Numbered from the stretch's first letter, positions 11,123-23,232 are shown. The stretch is DNA of 64,000 nucleotides from Pyrenopolyporus hunteri (GCA_902806595.1 CADCXC010000003.1:2046001-2110000); one strand, 5' to 3'. The notes: a model not told the origin generated them from the letters alone. Program-made: numbers and translations.

Positions 11123-14100
11123 TTACTCCTTTTTTGCCTGAGCCGCCTCCTCCACCTGCTCCCCCTGCTGCTCCTCACTCCTATCTTCACTCTTCTCCTC
11201 TTTCTGCCCCTCGCTCTTCTCGCTCTGCTCTTCCTTCTGTTCCTCCCTTTGCTCTTCGCTCTTCTCCTCACTCTTCTCCACGACCGTCTCCTCGGGCTGC
11301 TCCTTAGTTTGTTCCTCTTGTGTTACGTCTTCCTGCGCTTTTTCCTTTGCAGGTGCCGACGCGCTGCTCTTATGGGTTTTCCCGAAGACTTCCTCCCACG
11401 TTTGGGACTCTTGACCAACGATGTGTACGGGTTGCCCCTTGGCGTATTCGGTCTCCTTAGCCCTGAACCTGCGGCCCGCGTTTGTGAACAGTTCGAGCTC
11501 GCCGCGGAACATCTTATACCACTCCTTCTCCTTATCGCCGGTATCCTCGAAGATCTTGCGGCGCCGAGCTCTGCACTGCCGGTAGATGATCTCGGCTCTC
11601 TCGCCCGTGATCTCTTCAATATTGTACTCGACCGTCCAGTCATCGCTCTTTTCCATTTCCTTAGGTCTTGTAACGTATTTTCCGTTCACCTTATTCTTAA
11701 TGGTCAGGACGAATCCTATTAAGTCTGAATCTTCTTTAGCAGCCGTCTCAGCTTCGGGTGCCTTCCCTGAAGACTCCTTTGGAGAAGAATCCTGCGTACT
11801 GGCGGCATCCTTGGTCGCGGCCTCAATTGCCTCCACCTGGCTCTCCGTCTCCGATTTTGTGGTGGTGTCGGAAACTGCGCTAGTTAGAGGACGAGCCTCC
11901 TCAGCTTTGGAGCGAGAAATGAGTTCGCTGAGGATTCGTTCAAACTCTTTAAGTTTGGATGAATCTCCCATTAAGTCCTCAGCCTTATCCGACAAGGCTT
12001 TCTCATCGAGCTTCTGGGCCATTTTAACGATGAGATTTTTCAACGGCGACATGGCTGAAGACTTAGACTCTCCTTCTAATTCATCGTCGATATCGTCGGT
12101 TTCTTCTTCTTCTTCCTCCTCCTCCTCCTCCTCCTCCTCCTCTTCTATTTCTTTAGACGTGTCACTGCTGACTTGGGCCCGTGACGCCGACTCGTCAATA
12201 GAAACCGAGCTATCCGACTTAGTTGTGACGTCCCCTTCTCCGCTGCTGGGCACAGTCAGCGCGTCCGATTGGGGCTCGTGAGAATTTTCGACGGCCTGGT
12301 CTGATACAGACTCCGGAGATTCGCCGGATGTCTCACCAACATGTACTCCAACCATGGGTACGCGTTCTGATTGATTTTGGTCGGCGGATACTTCGGAAGT
12401 TCTCTCCTGCTTTTCTTGAGAACCTGTGGCTACGAGAGGCTCTTCGTCCTGTCCGACAATAAGCTCTGGTTGTGCCACCAACTCCTCGTCTACTTTCTCG
12501 TTGATCTCCTTTGGTTGAGCATCTGTATCCTGGACTTCAGCATCCCGGATCTCAGTACCGCGATTTTCGGTAGACGCTTCCTCGTGCTCTGAATCGGTTT
12601 GAATCTCCGCGGTATCAGGCTTATTGTCAGCCACTGATTGCTCGCCACTAAGCCCTGAGTCCGATTCGGAAGCCTCCTCGCTGACGGCCGCGTCCACCTG
12701 CGCCTCAGCATCCGGTGACGACTCCGCTACTTCGGGAATCTTGTCATTAGTGAGGGCGCTAAGCAAAGCATCAACATATCCTCGCGCCTCAATGGAAGAC
12801 TTTGCATGGAGCAGTCCGCTTTGTTCTAGAGCGTCTTCGATTGCTTCCCGCACGGCACCAATGCCAATCTCATCGTCATCTACAGCGTCCTCGACCATAT
12901 GGCGCACTTCTTCCCAGGCGGCCAGACTTGACGTCTCCTGACTTGCGGCGGACTTCTCGACCTCTTCGGTCTCTTCAACCTCCTCAGTCTCGATCTCCTT
13001 GTTCTCGTCGGTTACTTCGGTGGTTTCGGCGGCAGATTCCGACTCGGCCTCAGCCTTGGCCTTAGCTTCGGCTTCGGCTTCATCTTTAGCTATGCCGAGT
13101 ATATCTCTCTCAAACGCCTCGATGGATGCCTTGCCGGCATTTTGAACCTCTTCGATATCCTGTTGCGTCACGGGCTTGGCGAAAATGTACATAAACGGTG
13201 CGCTTACTGACGTTCTGGTTTCGAAATGTAAGCGAAGAGATTGCTTCGGGAATCTCTCGGTGGCCCGGTTCAAGATATCGTTGAGGAGCGCAAGACTGAA
13301 CTGGTACTCCCTGTCGCCGAGGACCGTGTTCGATGTTCCGTGCAGTGCGAGATCCATCTCATTTATGGGAATATACTGAAAGCCGAAAATACGTTGTGTA
13401 TTGTGGAATGCGACAAATATGCCGTCCATTCGGCCCATGCGGACCTGTAGGGAGTATTTCAGGAACGCAGAGCGGATCATGTCATAGTATTCCCGTTCGA
13501 ATGATTCCCACTGGCCGAACCGGTTCCGGATCTCGTACCCCAGGCCTTTATGAAACCCTTTCGCATCCATACGGATAGATACAACCGCACGTGTCTTGAG
13601 ATCGAACATACCAGTCCCAGGAATTCGTGGATCGTGTGCGTCTAATTGCGAGCGCATCATGAAATCGCCAAAGCCGGTGTAGTGGAAGGCTTCATCGGCA
13701 TTCCGTTCTTCCTCAGTGATCTGATCAGAATTGACATGCCTGTACCTCTCATACTCTTCTTTAGTGAGCGTAAGAAGCTTCTCCATAGACTTTCCAAGCA
13801 TGCTTAGGATATTCGCCGTGTCAAACTCTTTGTCGGCATCGATAGCATAAGTACCATCTTTCCAATGCAGAAATATGGCTGCTGGACCTCTGAGGAGTCT
13901 TGTGAACTGGACGGAGTCGGGGACGAGACTCCTCGATATCATCGACGTGTTAATTTCCCGCCAAGACGATAGGAGATAGTGGAAGTGGGAAAGCATAGAG
14001 GTCATACTCGAAGTCGAACCAGAGTACTTTTTGTTGTTCTCCCTCGCGATCCGAATTAAGTTGACATCCTTCGAAGAAGTAACATACTGCTTCAAAGCGT

Positions 14101-15421
14101 TGAAATCGAATTCCTGAATCGGCATAATCTCCGCAAGGTACGGGTCAAAATTATAAACCCTGGATCGAGGATCTTGGAGGTAATAAACCCCAGGATTGAA
14201 TAGAACTCTCTCTAGTCCATACGACAATGCCGGAACAGGGGGGCGGTATGCCTTGATAGGGTGTATTTTAAGATTTTTAGAAGATAGCTTATTGATAGCC
14301 AAAGGAGTCTTGTTCTTGGCCTTTTCCTTCTTTGCTTTGGTTTTGTCGTCGGCTGGTTGGCCGATGATATCGTAATCGCCCTTAAGGTCTTCTGAATTTT
14401 TGCCATCCAACGACAGGTCGTTGACATCTTTCTTGCCTGTGTCTTTCATAGAACGTCGGAGGTCATTACCTATGAGATCATCTATGGATGGCGTTTCGTG
14501 AGCCACAGCGCCTTTCGCAGTCTTTCCAGCCTTTTTCGCCTTGGAAGTCGCTTTGGCGGGGGCTGCTCTTCGTGTTGGCTTTACACGCCTCGCTAGAACC
14601 GGCGGTTTATCCTTTTTGACCGCGCTAGTTGGAGCCGGCGCAGAACCTGGGTCGGCAGTTGTGCTTTCCGGAGCTGTGCTCTCTGAAGCTGTAATCTCCG
14701 GAGCCGTGGCCGGCTCCTCTGCGGCCGCTGGGGTGGCGGCATCTGTGGCTAGCTCCTTAACCTTGTCGTCGGGTATATCTTGTTTTAAGGCCCTCTTTAA
14801 AGCCTTCCTCAAGGCCTTCTCCGAGGCCTTCGTGCCTTTGGTTGCCTTCTTCTTAGCCTCTCCCACTTTCTTAAGGCTAGCTCCCACAGACCCTTCCTCA
14901 GACTTGGGTTCAGTCTTGGTCTCGGTCTCGGTCTCGGTCTTGGTCTCGGTCTTGGTCTCTGTGGATGCTGATTTTGAGCTTTCAGGATCGGTCTGGCTGA
15001 TATGCTTGCCGATCTGGTCGACATTGATGTTTTGAGCGGCAAGAACTTTCTTCAAAGCCTGCAGCGCGCCTTCTAGAACTTGTAGTTGACGCACAGGGTC
15101 GACCTCTGTTTTCACTGCAGCTTCGGACTTTTTCGTAGCCTTTTTTTTACTCTTCTTCTTCTTGGGCGTTTCCCCGGAAGGGGAACTCTTGTCTTCGGCG
15201 CCGGCTATGGGTGGCGCTGGAACTTCTGTCGCCGCGGGTGTTTCTGTCGGTGTCGCGGGTCGACAGGACGTAGTAGACAAATATCGGCCATGATGAAGGC
15301 GACTGGGAATTAAGGCGGGATGGAGCGCTAATGATCTTGTCGACCGTGAGGCCCTGGAGCACGAAGCGCATATATAGGAGGTTCCAACACGGCACGCGCT
15401 CCGGCTGCTCAATCGAAGCAT
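11123..15421 (-). CDS. pet127: Pet127-like mitochondrial RNA-processing protein
   Basis: Single exon of 1432 codons. Residues 1-52 form an Arg/Ser-rich presequence (MLRLSSRSACRVGT... RYLSTTSC), as expected for mitochondrial import. Residues ~60-340 are low-complexity Lys/Ala/Glu/Thr. The conserved Pet127 core is ~380-780. It includes PVPALSYGLERVLFNPGVYYL, the WREINTSMISRSLVPDS segment, and FDLKTRAVVSIRMDAK, the position of the PD-(D/E)XK-like nuclease motif in this superfamily. A long acidic, repetitive region follows (~780-1240, with a run of about 14 Glu near residue 1100). A second conserved block (VLTIKNKVNGKYVTRPKEM ... KEWYKMFRGELELF) and an EE/KSEEQ tail close the protein. Yeast Pet127 is a mitochondrial membrane protein needed for 5' RNA processing. 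The length is above that of yeast Pet127 because of the acidic insert. No intron is needed. Confidence 0.88.
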   Translation of the reverse strand: MLRLSSRSACRVGTSYICASCSRASRSTRSLALHPALIPSRLHHGRYLSTTSCRPATPTETPAATEVPAPPIAGAEDKSSPSGETPKKKKSKKKATKKSEAAVKTEVDPVRQLQVLEGALQALKKVLAAQNINVDQIGKHISQTDPESSKSASTETKTETKTETETETKTEPKSEEGSVGASLKKVGEAKKKATKGTKASEKALRKALKRALKQDIPDDKVKELATDAATPAAAEEPATAPEITASESTAPESTTADPGSAPAPTSAVKKDKPPVLARRVKPTRRAAPAKATSKAKKAGKTAKGAVAHETPSIDDLIGNDLRRSMKDTGKKDVNDLSLDGKNSEDLKGDYDIIGQPADDKTKAKKEKAKNKTPLAINKLSSKNLKIHPIKAYRPPVPALSYGLERVLFNPGVYYLQDPRSRVYNFDPYLAEIMPIQEFDFNALKQYVTSSKDVNLIRIARENNKKYSGSTSSMTSMLSHFHYLLSSWREINTSMISRSLVPDSVQFTRLLRGPAAIFLHWKDGTYAIDADKEFDTANILSMLGKSMEKLLTLTKEEYERYRHVNSDQITEEERNADEAFHYTGFGDFMMRSQLDAHDPRIPGTGMFDLKTRAVVSIRMDAKGFHKGLGYEIRNRFGQWESFEREYYDMIRSAFLKYSLQVRMGRMDGIFVAFHNTQRIFGFQYIPINEMDLALHGTSNTVLGDREYQFSLALLNDILNRATERFPKQSLRLHFETRTSVSAPFMYIFAKPVTQQDIEEVQNAGKASIEAFERDILGIAKDEAEAEAKAKAEAESESAAETTEVTDENKEIETEEVEETEEVEKSAASQETSSLAAWEEVRHMVEDAVDDDEIGIGAVREAIEDALEQSGLLHAKSSIEARGYVDALLSALTNDKIPEVAESSPDAEAQVDAAVSEEASESDSGLSGEQSVADNKPDTAEIQTDSEHEEASTENRGTEIRDAEVQDTDAQPKEINEKVDEELVAQPELIVGQDEEPLVATGSQEKQERTSEVSADQNQSERVPMVGVHVGETSGESPESVSDQAVENSHEPQSDALTVPSSGEGDVTTKSDSSVSIDESASRAQVSSDTSKEIEEEEEEEEEEEEEEETDDIDDELEGESKSSAMSPLKNLIVKMAQKLDEKALSDKAEDLMGDSSKLKEFERILSELISRSKAEEARPLTSAVSDTTTKSETESQVEAIEAATKDAASTQDSSPKESSGKAPEAETAAKEDSDLIGFVLTIKNKVNGKYVTRPKEMEKSDDWTVEYNIEEITGERAEIIYRQCRARRRKIFEDTGDKEKEWYKMFRGELELFTNAGRRFRAKETEYAKGQPVHIVGQESQTWEEVFGKTHKSSASAPAKEKAQEDVTQEEQTKEQPEETVVEKSEEKSEEQREEQKEEQSEKSEGQKEEKSEDRSEEQQGEQVEEAAQAKKE
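12104..12144. repeat. (CTC/TCT)n trinucleotide repeat coding for poly-Glu in pet127
   Basis: A pure run of TTC/CTC triplets on the + strand encodes consecutive Glu residues in pet127. Such tracts vary in length by slippage. Confidence 0.7.
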
Positions 15422-15974
15422 TGCAAACGCTATGCGCTGAGCACTCGTCTTCTGGTCTTTCTAACCGTCTAAATTTGAGGAATGAATTTGGATGGCTAAT
15501 AAATTTGCTGAACTTTTTTAGAAATTTTCTAGACTTTTGCACTATTATGGAATTATCGATAAGCAAATAGGCCTATCAAATTGTGGGGCCGCTATTATTG
15601 CCGCCACGCCGCAGCCCACTATAGCGAACCTAGCAGAAGAAGTAGGTACCTACTCGGGTCCGAGGTACCTGATAAGATAGGAATAATACCTCCTACAACC
15701 CTCCTACAACACAGGGCTCACACTACCTAACAAGGACATCTCAACACATAAGTCCGCTCATCAATTTAATTGCAACACATTCTCTACTCACATACCTCAT
15801 AAAATAAAACCTGGGTCCATTCCCCCGGTCCGTCGGAACTGCTCGAGTTTAAAAAGAGCTTTGGGAAAAATCGGACGCGGACCACCCCCATCATGCTGAG
15901 GTGACATACCTCCCTCTTAAAGCGTATAAGTGGTTTGAGTCTCTAGGTCATGGATATCGACGCCACACCAGACA
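15422..15974. other. Divergent pet127 / WD40 gene promoter region
   Basis: A 553-bp AT-rich spacer. A short TAGGTACCT/GAGGTACCT cluster sits at ~15640-15670. No gene or strong motif is seen. Confidence 0.45.
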
Positions 15975-17156
15975 ATGGCTTTCCCCGACAAGCCAATTGC
16001 TCACCTATTAGGTTCTAATGGTAACACCCCTTTCTGATATATCAATCAACACGACCCGCCACAGTTCGCTCATCATCTCCCCGTAGGACCCGTCCACGCG
16101 CTGGCCTACTCGGCCTCGCCGGGAACATACATCCTCGCCGGGTCCGCGGACCGGTCCATCAGGCTGTACAACCCGCAGCCCAGCACATCCGTGCACCCGA
16201 GCTCTCACATAACCAAGAAGAGCCACGACACCAATACCAGCACCAGCAGCAGCAGCAGCAACGCCGGCGCCGCCGTCCCCGAAGGCCGGCTCATCCAGAC
16301 GTACTCCGCGCACGGGTACGAGGTACTCTCGCTCAGCGTGTCCTCGGACAACGCGCGGTTCGCGTCGGCGGGCGGGGACCGGTCGGTGTTCCTGTGGGAC
16401 GTGGCGACGGCGCAGACGACGCGGCGGTTCGGCGGCACGCAGCAGGGGCACACGGCGCGGATCAACGGCGTCGCGTTCGCGGGCGCCGACGACGGGCTGC
16501 TCGTCAGCGGCAGCCTGGACGCCACCGTGCGCGTGTGGGACGTCAAGAGCAGCGCGCTCAAGCCCGTCCAGGTCCTGAGCGAGGCGCGCGACTCGATCAG
16601 CGCCGTGGCCGTCCGCGCGCACGAGATCGTTAGCGGGAGCGTGGACGGTCGGGTCAGGACGTACGATGTGCGGATGGGCCGGTGCGTTACGGATGTTATC
16701 GGCCCGAGTGTAACGAGCTTGTGTCTGACGAGAGATGGGAAGGCGGTGCTGGTGGGGAGCTTAGACAGTAAGCTGCGGTTGATGGATAGAGAGAGTGGAG
16801 GGTGTCTGAAGACGTATTCCGACCCCGGATGGAAAAATGAAGATCTACGCGTTCAGTCTATCCTAGGCGGCAAGGAGCAGTTTGTTCTAACCGGAGACGA
16901 GATGACGGGTACGCCGGGAAGGAATGGGGAAGGGAGGATGTGGGCCTGGGATGTTCTAACCGGGGAGTTGAAAGCGAAGGTGACGGTTCCCTGGGGACCT
17001 GCTGGCCACGAGCCCAAAAAGTTCATCGGCAAAGATGGCAAGCCGAAGGAACGTAGCAACGTTCTTAGCTGCTTTGCTTGGAGGGAGAACGGGTTCGGGG
17101 ACCAATACTGCGTGAGTGGTACGTCAGGTATCGTCACAGTATTTGGGTATCATTGA
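15975..17156 (+). CDS. WD40 protein of the MORG1/WDR83 family
   Basis: Two exons, 15975-16020 and 16087-17156, with a 66-nt intron (GTAACA donor, CGTAG acceptor), giving 371 residues. Only the acceptor at 16085-16086 joins SN to GPVHALAYSASPGTYILAGSADRSIRLYNP in frame; the earlier CACAG at 16061-16064 shifts the frame. Seven WD-like blades can be followed, with GSADRSIRLYN, AGGDRSVFLWD, SGSLDATVRVWD, SGSVDGRVRTYD and GSLDSKLRLMD. A Ser/Asn-rich loop (SSSSSN) is inserted in the first blade region. Animal MORG1/WDR83 scaffolds ERK signalling and is also found in spliceosome preparations; the fungal role is inferred. The 5' part up to ~16680 is very GC-rich and the 3' part is not. Confidence 0.85.
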
Positions 17157-17487
17157 AACGCAACTCGTAACATATTTTAAATTTAGTCTTCTCATTTCGC
17201 AAAGCGTTATTCAGACGTGCCAAAATCAAAATTGACATCTACTATAAACGATCCTTTATATCGGATTCGTATAATAATTGGCTCAGTATACCATACCGAC
17301 CTGGGAAAACAGCCCCTTTCTATGAAGCCGCCCTCTCTTCCTACGCCAAGAACACCACAGGCCGTTATGCTAACCTTATCCATTATAGGACTTCCCAAAC
17401 ATTAGTACAGCATCCGACGAATATCATGCGGTCATTGCATTTCACCTATCCCAATACCTCGCTTGCCCAGTCCTTATCGGATTACCT

Positions 17488-18854
17488 TTAGCCCATCCCC
17501 GCGACTTTGAACCAGTTAGGTCGGCAGTCTTCCTTGTGTAACCAGGGCTCACCGTCGGTTAAGCGACCAGTGACGCAGCCTTTACATTTCGGCGAGTTGG
17601 GGCAGTTGAAGAAAGGGATGTGCTGATATCCGATATCGCGGAACCTGGAAAAAGTTAGCCTGCTAAGTCGAGGACTGTTATACGCAGATCACCCACCAGT
17701 GGATCTTGCTCTTATCACCAAATAGACCAAGCGCTATGCTGTGTACTGGCGCATCGCCCCATCTCTCATAAAAGAAACCGCCAGCGCGATCAAGGTGGTT
17801 GAAGTAGTCTTCGTAAGCTTGACTGCGCCAGAAGTTCATATCCGCGATCTCGAAATTAGTCCAAAAGTGACAAGTGGAATAGCCGTTTGCGCGTTCCCAA
17901 TGAATAGGTCGGCGTTGCTTGTCGGTCAACCACTCCTCGGCCCTATTTTCGTGCAGATACTCGGGATGCTGCGCAATGAACTTTTTCGTTTCCGGCCAGA
18001 GAGTCGGTATCGACCTAGGATCATCGTAAAGAGTGACGGTAAACCCATACGTCTTGTTATTGTCTTGCATATAGCGGAATACGTCGTAGTCGACATCGCA
18101 GAAGAAGTGGACGTTCGGCTCAACACGCCAGTAGTACTGCGTATCCTTGAGCGCGGGATGCTTGTAGAAAAGACCGCTGTTCCATCGGCACATTTTATGG
18201 TACGAGATTTGATCGGCATATTGGACTTCGTTCTCCTGGAGAATCTTGACGGATTCCTTGTACAGGTCATCGTTGATCCACGACGGTACGTCCCAGTGCT
18301 CGTTCGGGATGACCTCTGCGGCACAAGGTTAGTATACAGGGACTCGAGCACGAGAGCTTATATTCCACCTACCGTAACGCGTCTCCGCCTTAGTTGCCGC
18401 CCGTGTCCTTCTCTTAAATTCTTCGGTAAATGGGACGTCGTTGAAGAATGTCCACGGGTAGTTGAATTTCGAGTTCCAAGTTCTCTCTAGGTCTTGCATC
18501 GATTGTAATATTCCATCGAGTTCGGAATTTCGCACTAGCGCTAGGATTGTCGCATTAATTCTCGAGGTACCGGCGATGCCAGGGGCGTATCCCCCTTCGG
18601 TGACTCGAACAAGTTTACCCTCGGGCTCTCCTGTGACTATTTGGCCTGTCAGACTACTCTCGAATGAGCGGGGGGCGAACCTGGCGGTACTCACGGTCCA
18701 GATTTGGGTCTCTTTCGATGGTACCGTGGAAATCGGCATCATTTTTTATGTGAGGCACGCCAGACGGAGTCGGGCGCCAAATTGTGTATAGGAAGAAACA
18801 GCAGACCACAAAGACAGCAAGCGCAAGAGCGCGGACGGGCCTCGCGACGGCCAT
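17488..18854 (-). CDS. GT15 alpha-1,2-mannosyltransferase (Kre2/Mnt1 family)
   Basis: Four exons: 18854-18695, 18630-18373, 18315-17697 and 17644-17488. The introns are 64, 57 and 52 nt (donors GTGAGT, GTAGGT and GTGGGT). Phases close to 397 residues. Residues ~7-24 are a single hydrophobic anchor (ALALAVFVVCCFFLYTIW) behind a short basic tail, i.e. a type II Golgi protein with a stem. The catalytic domain carries the GT15 hallmarks: RNSELDGILQSMQDLE, YYWRVEPNVHFFCDVDYD (~200-217) and HFWTNFEIADMNFW (~289-302), where the Glu of NFEI is the conserved catalytic-site residue in this family. It ends with HIPFFNCPNSPKCKGCV. These enzymes add alpha-1,2-mannose from GDP-mannose to O- and N-glycans of cell-wall proteins. 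The exact KTR/KRE2 subfamily is unclear. Confidence 0.93.
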
Positions 18855-19531
18855 TGTGCTAGTTACGGTTGGATATTCATTAACTTGGTCGAGGGCCTAG
18901 AACACTGGAGTCTTGTATCTATTTTTTGAGGAAAACGATATCGGGGAACGAGCGGGCTTCAATCGTCGTATAAATTATCGTAATACAAAAAGGAAATAAA
19001 GTCGGTCGAGTGACGGGAAATGTACAGATGAATAGAAAGTAGAAAGTGTTCGTCGGGGCCGGTGGTCTAATGTTGGCACATTTTTGGAAGATGAAGCATC
19101 GGAAAATCTTGTAACGGTGTAGTGTACATGGATGTACCTATTCCTAGGCAGTAAGTAATGGAAAGGGGGAGCCATATGTAGGTACATGATAGTCACGGAA
19201 GCGCGTTATCCACACAGTGTAAGATGCCAAATCTAATAACCCAATCCCTGTAATCTAATCTGCAGGCGTGCCTCAGGAAGTGGTGCTAAACGCGTCAACG
19301 CGTATCAGTACGATAACGCCTTATCAGATAAGCACTTCTACTTCCCCCGGATATTAGCATAAAAGCAACGATCCAACTAGTACATACGAAATATCCCAAA
19401 TCGGGGGAGTCGCTGGCTTTAATTGGTACCATTTTCAAGATATACATACATATCCGTGTTAGACACCTGATTCTGACCCTTTCGTGGAGACCGTCACCGT
19501 CCATGTGGCATCGTGCGAGCAAAGCAAAAAT
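18855..19531. other. Divergent GT15/GCP5 intergenic region
   Basis: A 677-bp spacer with no supported gene. It carries a few TAGGTAC words near 19130-19190. Confidence 0.45.
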
Positions 19532-22246
19532 ATGGCGCTCGCCGCGACGTTGGGCGCATTAACCGAGGAATTGGTTGAAGTCATTACCTCAGTAACAAGC
19601 CAGGTAGGCATAGAATCCGAACCGAGTCCGTCTCTAGGTAGAACACACTTACACGTATAACAGTCAGACCCTGAGCGCTTTAATGTCCTTAAAGAGTCAA
19701 GTTTGCGGAGCCTTCGTCATCACAGCTTTCTGCGCACCAATCAATTCGATGTCCAGAAGAAACTCGACGGCTTCGAGGAGCATTTTCGCGTTGCCAACCG
19801 AGACGGGTTAGCAGATGCGCTGAGAGAGCGTTTAGATTCTCTTGCAAGATTCTCTAACAAATGGACTCCCGAGATCCTCTATCTATTATTAGAGCTCGAG
19901 GATCAACCCGTTCAAAAGTCTAAGCTAGCCGACCTTGACCTGCTCAAAGAGTCAGGTAAGGATACCGGCCCCTCCCTCAGATGGGAGGATATCGCCAAAG
20001 AGGAAGGCTGGGACCAGGACCGTGATATCTGGGAAAATGTCAAGTTTGACGGAGCCAGTTCCGAGGATGAAGAACTTGAAAACGCATCTAGTCCATCGAC
20101 CGAGGCCGAGCTCACCTCAACGTCAAGCCTCGAAGCACAGTACCAAAAGTCTCCTACCGATTTCCTCGTCGATTCTCAGGACGAGCAACGACTCGAGCAA
20201 GTTAGAGAGACTCAGCTCTGGAGAAATGCCCTACCTCCAAAAGAACCGACTGGGAGACCCCAGAAGATCGCAATATCGGAATTCCACGTAGTGCGGGAGG
20301 TACTTTTCATGCTAAACGGCCTGGAGAATACCTTGTTCGACAACCAGGGAGCTCCTTCGTTTCAATTCCAGCTGAAACATACCTCCTGGGATGTCTATAA
20401 GGCGGTATTGGGTTCTTTTAGCGAAGCTAGCCGGCAGCTATCAGTTCTCCGCGAATTTACGAGGCAACCCCAGCATGTCCCACTGTTACAAGTGTTTCGG
20501 GAGGCAGTTGAAAGGCGTCTTCAGATTTTTGACAAGGAGATCTCGAACTTACAAGCCCGATACGTAGATATTCAACAAGACGTGGTTGTTAGTCTGGCCA
20601 GAGTTCTAGATGATATCAAGCCTCATCTCCAGCCCCTCACTAGTCTTTCAGAAGTCATTCAGCAACTCCAGCGATCAAAGTATACTCGTCCCTTTTATTA
20701 TTTGGAACTCCTTTTCGAAGCAGCGGAACTGGCCCAGTTAGAAGGGAGCGACAAGGTGTATCAATTTATTGCAACTCTGTTCTTTGAATGTTTCCAAGTT
20801 TACCTCCGATCTATACGCCTTTGGATGGAGGCGGGGGAGTTGATAGACGGCGACAAGGCATTCTTCATCTCCAGTTCTCCAAGCCAAGTTCCCATGAGCC
20901 AAGTATGGACCGATCAGTTCACGTTACGGAAGACTTCCGACGGCATATTGTATGTGCCACGATTCCTACAACCGGCAGCATCTAAGATACTCACCACCGG
21001 CAAGAGTGTGGTCGTTCTTAGACTCCTTGGAAAACATCAACCGAACGCGAGCCAGGCTCTAGACCCCCCTCTAGAAGCTGACAGAGATTTTATATCTACA
21101 TGTGATGTATTTTCGCCGTTTTCTGAAGTCTTTAACAACGCATTCGAGAGATGGATGGAAAGCAAGCATCACGCCGCATCTGCGACACTCCAGCGAACTC
21201 TTTATGAGTCTTGTAATCTCTGGTCGGTTTTGGATGCTCTTCAACAGGTCTATCTTATGTCTAACGGGTCACGATCTGATATGTTCACGTTTGCGATATT
21301 CAACAACATGGACCTACTCAATGCAAATTGGCACGATCGCTTCACCTTGACTGCTTTGGCGCACGAAAGTTTCAGTTCTATCGCCGACGCTCACCGAATA
21401 GTTATCAGTGTGCCCGTAGAGAGTCATAAGGAGAATGTGAAAGACATACGAAGGTCGGTTCAAAGAGGCCTACCACTGGTTAAGGTAACCTATCGACTAT
21501 CCTGGCCTATTCGAATCGTCTTGTCGGATGAGAGCCTGGCTCAATACCAAGCAGCTTTTACCCTCCTATTGCAGCTCCGGCGGGCCACCTACGTCCTTCA
21601 TAAATACCGCTTAGTCTCCGACGACGTTGCGGGTACGTCAAATATATCATCGGACCAGACAGTCTATTACGGCCTCAGGGCAAAGATTCTCTGGTTCTGC
21701 AACGCATTTCGCTCTTACCTCAGCACATTAGTCTTAGGACCACTTACGGCTCAGCTTCGCGAAAGCCTCGAGCGAGCAGAGGATGTAGCCGCCATGGCGG
21801 CATCACATAATATGTTTACAAAGCAGATGATCGGCGAAATGTGTCTCAGCAGCAAGCTAGATCCTATCCGGCAATGCATTCTAGACATATTCGATCTTGC
21901 TATTAGGCTTCAAGATGCGCGCCAATTGGAATCAGAGAGGGAGCAAGAAGAGGCCCAGGAACTGTCTCGTTTATCGGTGATGTCTTCTCCTATGAAACAG
22001 AGTAGCCGACGATATATCGGGAGTGGCGAAGAGGAAGATGAAACATTCCTGTTCGATCAAGACAGAAGTTCAATGATGCAAGATAAAGAGAAGACCTTCG
22101 CCGAAGTTCTCAATGAAGTGCAAGCCGACGTCGATCGGAACCTAAAATTCATTTGCAGCGGGTTGAGGGGAGTTGCCAGAGCTAGCGGCGAACCCGCCGC
22201 AGGAAAATGGGACACATTGGCGGAGATGCTAGAGGTCGGCGTTTGA
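19532..22246 (+). CDS. Gamma-tubulin complex component, GCP5-like (Spc97/Spc98 family)
   Basis: Two exons, 19532-19603 (MALAATLGALTEELVEVITSVTSQ) and 19664-22246. The 60-nt intron has GTAGGC donor and AACAG acceptor. Product is 884 residues, in frame from the upstream ATG, so the internal Met at 19703 is not the start. N-terminal GRIP1 features include FSNKWTPEILYLLLELED and LRWEDIAKEEGWDQDRDIWENV. The mid-part has FQLKHTSWDVYKAVLGSF and PFYYLELLFEAAELAQLEG, then VWTDQFTLRKTSDGILYVPRFLQP. The C-terminal GRIP2 half binds gamma-tubulin in the family (LNANWHDRFTLTALAHESFSS, VTYRLSWPIRIVLS, AKILWFCNAFRSYLS). The protein is a non-core grip subunit of gamma-tubulin ring complexes at the spindle pole body. 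GCP5 is the best fit by residue pattern; GCP4/GCP6 could not be excluded by eye. Confidence 0.87.
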
Positions 22247-23232
22247 GAAAGATGATAGTCTAGTTACGTCGTCGTCGGTTCCGCTGTCGTCAGCGATTCG
22301 GGAACCTTAATGGGATAGTCTATGACATTGCATACCACACAAATTGGTCTTTATCAAAAACGCGCAGTCAGTCGTACCGGCGGGAATAAGCACAGAGAGA
22401 TTTTAGTTGAACCCTATCGGCATACCCAAATACCGTAGTAAGATCTCCGCGATAAGATCAGTCTGTAATGGCATGCCCCCAGATCGCGTTGCCGGTTCCC
22501 CTGAGGAACCCAGTGAACAGCAAGTTCCCAGGAGAATCACGACCTACAATATGTTTTATATGCCGTTGACGCTAACCCGTTTCTTTAGATCTCGGCGAAG
22601 GACCATGACCTAGTATGACGGGGACATACTTTGACCTACCCTGCTAAAACCAGGTTTGACGTATGTAGTGCAGGGCTGGTAGCGAATATAAGGCTTACTC
22701 TACACGGACATCCACCGAAAATAGGTAGGTACCTAGGTACCTAGACAAGGAAAACCGATGAGGCATTCTAAGATCGAGGTTTAATTGCATATAGACCGGT
22801 TCCTCAATAATGAAGCTTGGCATGCATCATAACCACACGGGAGAGTGGGGCACGCTGAGAGTACCTAGGTACATAAGCACAAAGGTACAAGGTACACAGT
22901 ACCTGCGTTAGATACGTACCGCTTAGCGTGAAAGCCCCAAATTCAGCCGCAGCTACGGAGATAGAATCTCGAATGCTGAGTAAGGCGAATGAGGCTGACG
23001 AGGCACATGACCAACGCCACATCCTAGGTACCCTGTTTTTGGTAGGCAGACGTTGCCAGTTGCGAAGCACCTCTCATCAACCGAAGCCGACGCCGTATCG
23101 TCTCAATCGTCTCAATATCCTTCACCATCTTCGATGCATCACCGTAAAACCAGCCTCATCTAAGCGCCCTCGTAAAATAAAAGACCATCCGACGAAGCTT
23201 GTACCCACACCCGCCTCATAAAATAAGGAACC
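22247..23232. other. Intergenic upstream of yju2
   Basis: About 1 kb without a supported gene. TACCTAGGTACCTAG clusters lie at ~22720-22750 and ~22860-22920. Confidence 0.5.

Noticed and set aside
10964..11722. A 252-codon + strand frame rich in Leu
   Set aside because: Antisense shadow of the repetitive Glu/Lys-rich 3' end of pet127.
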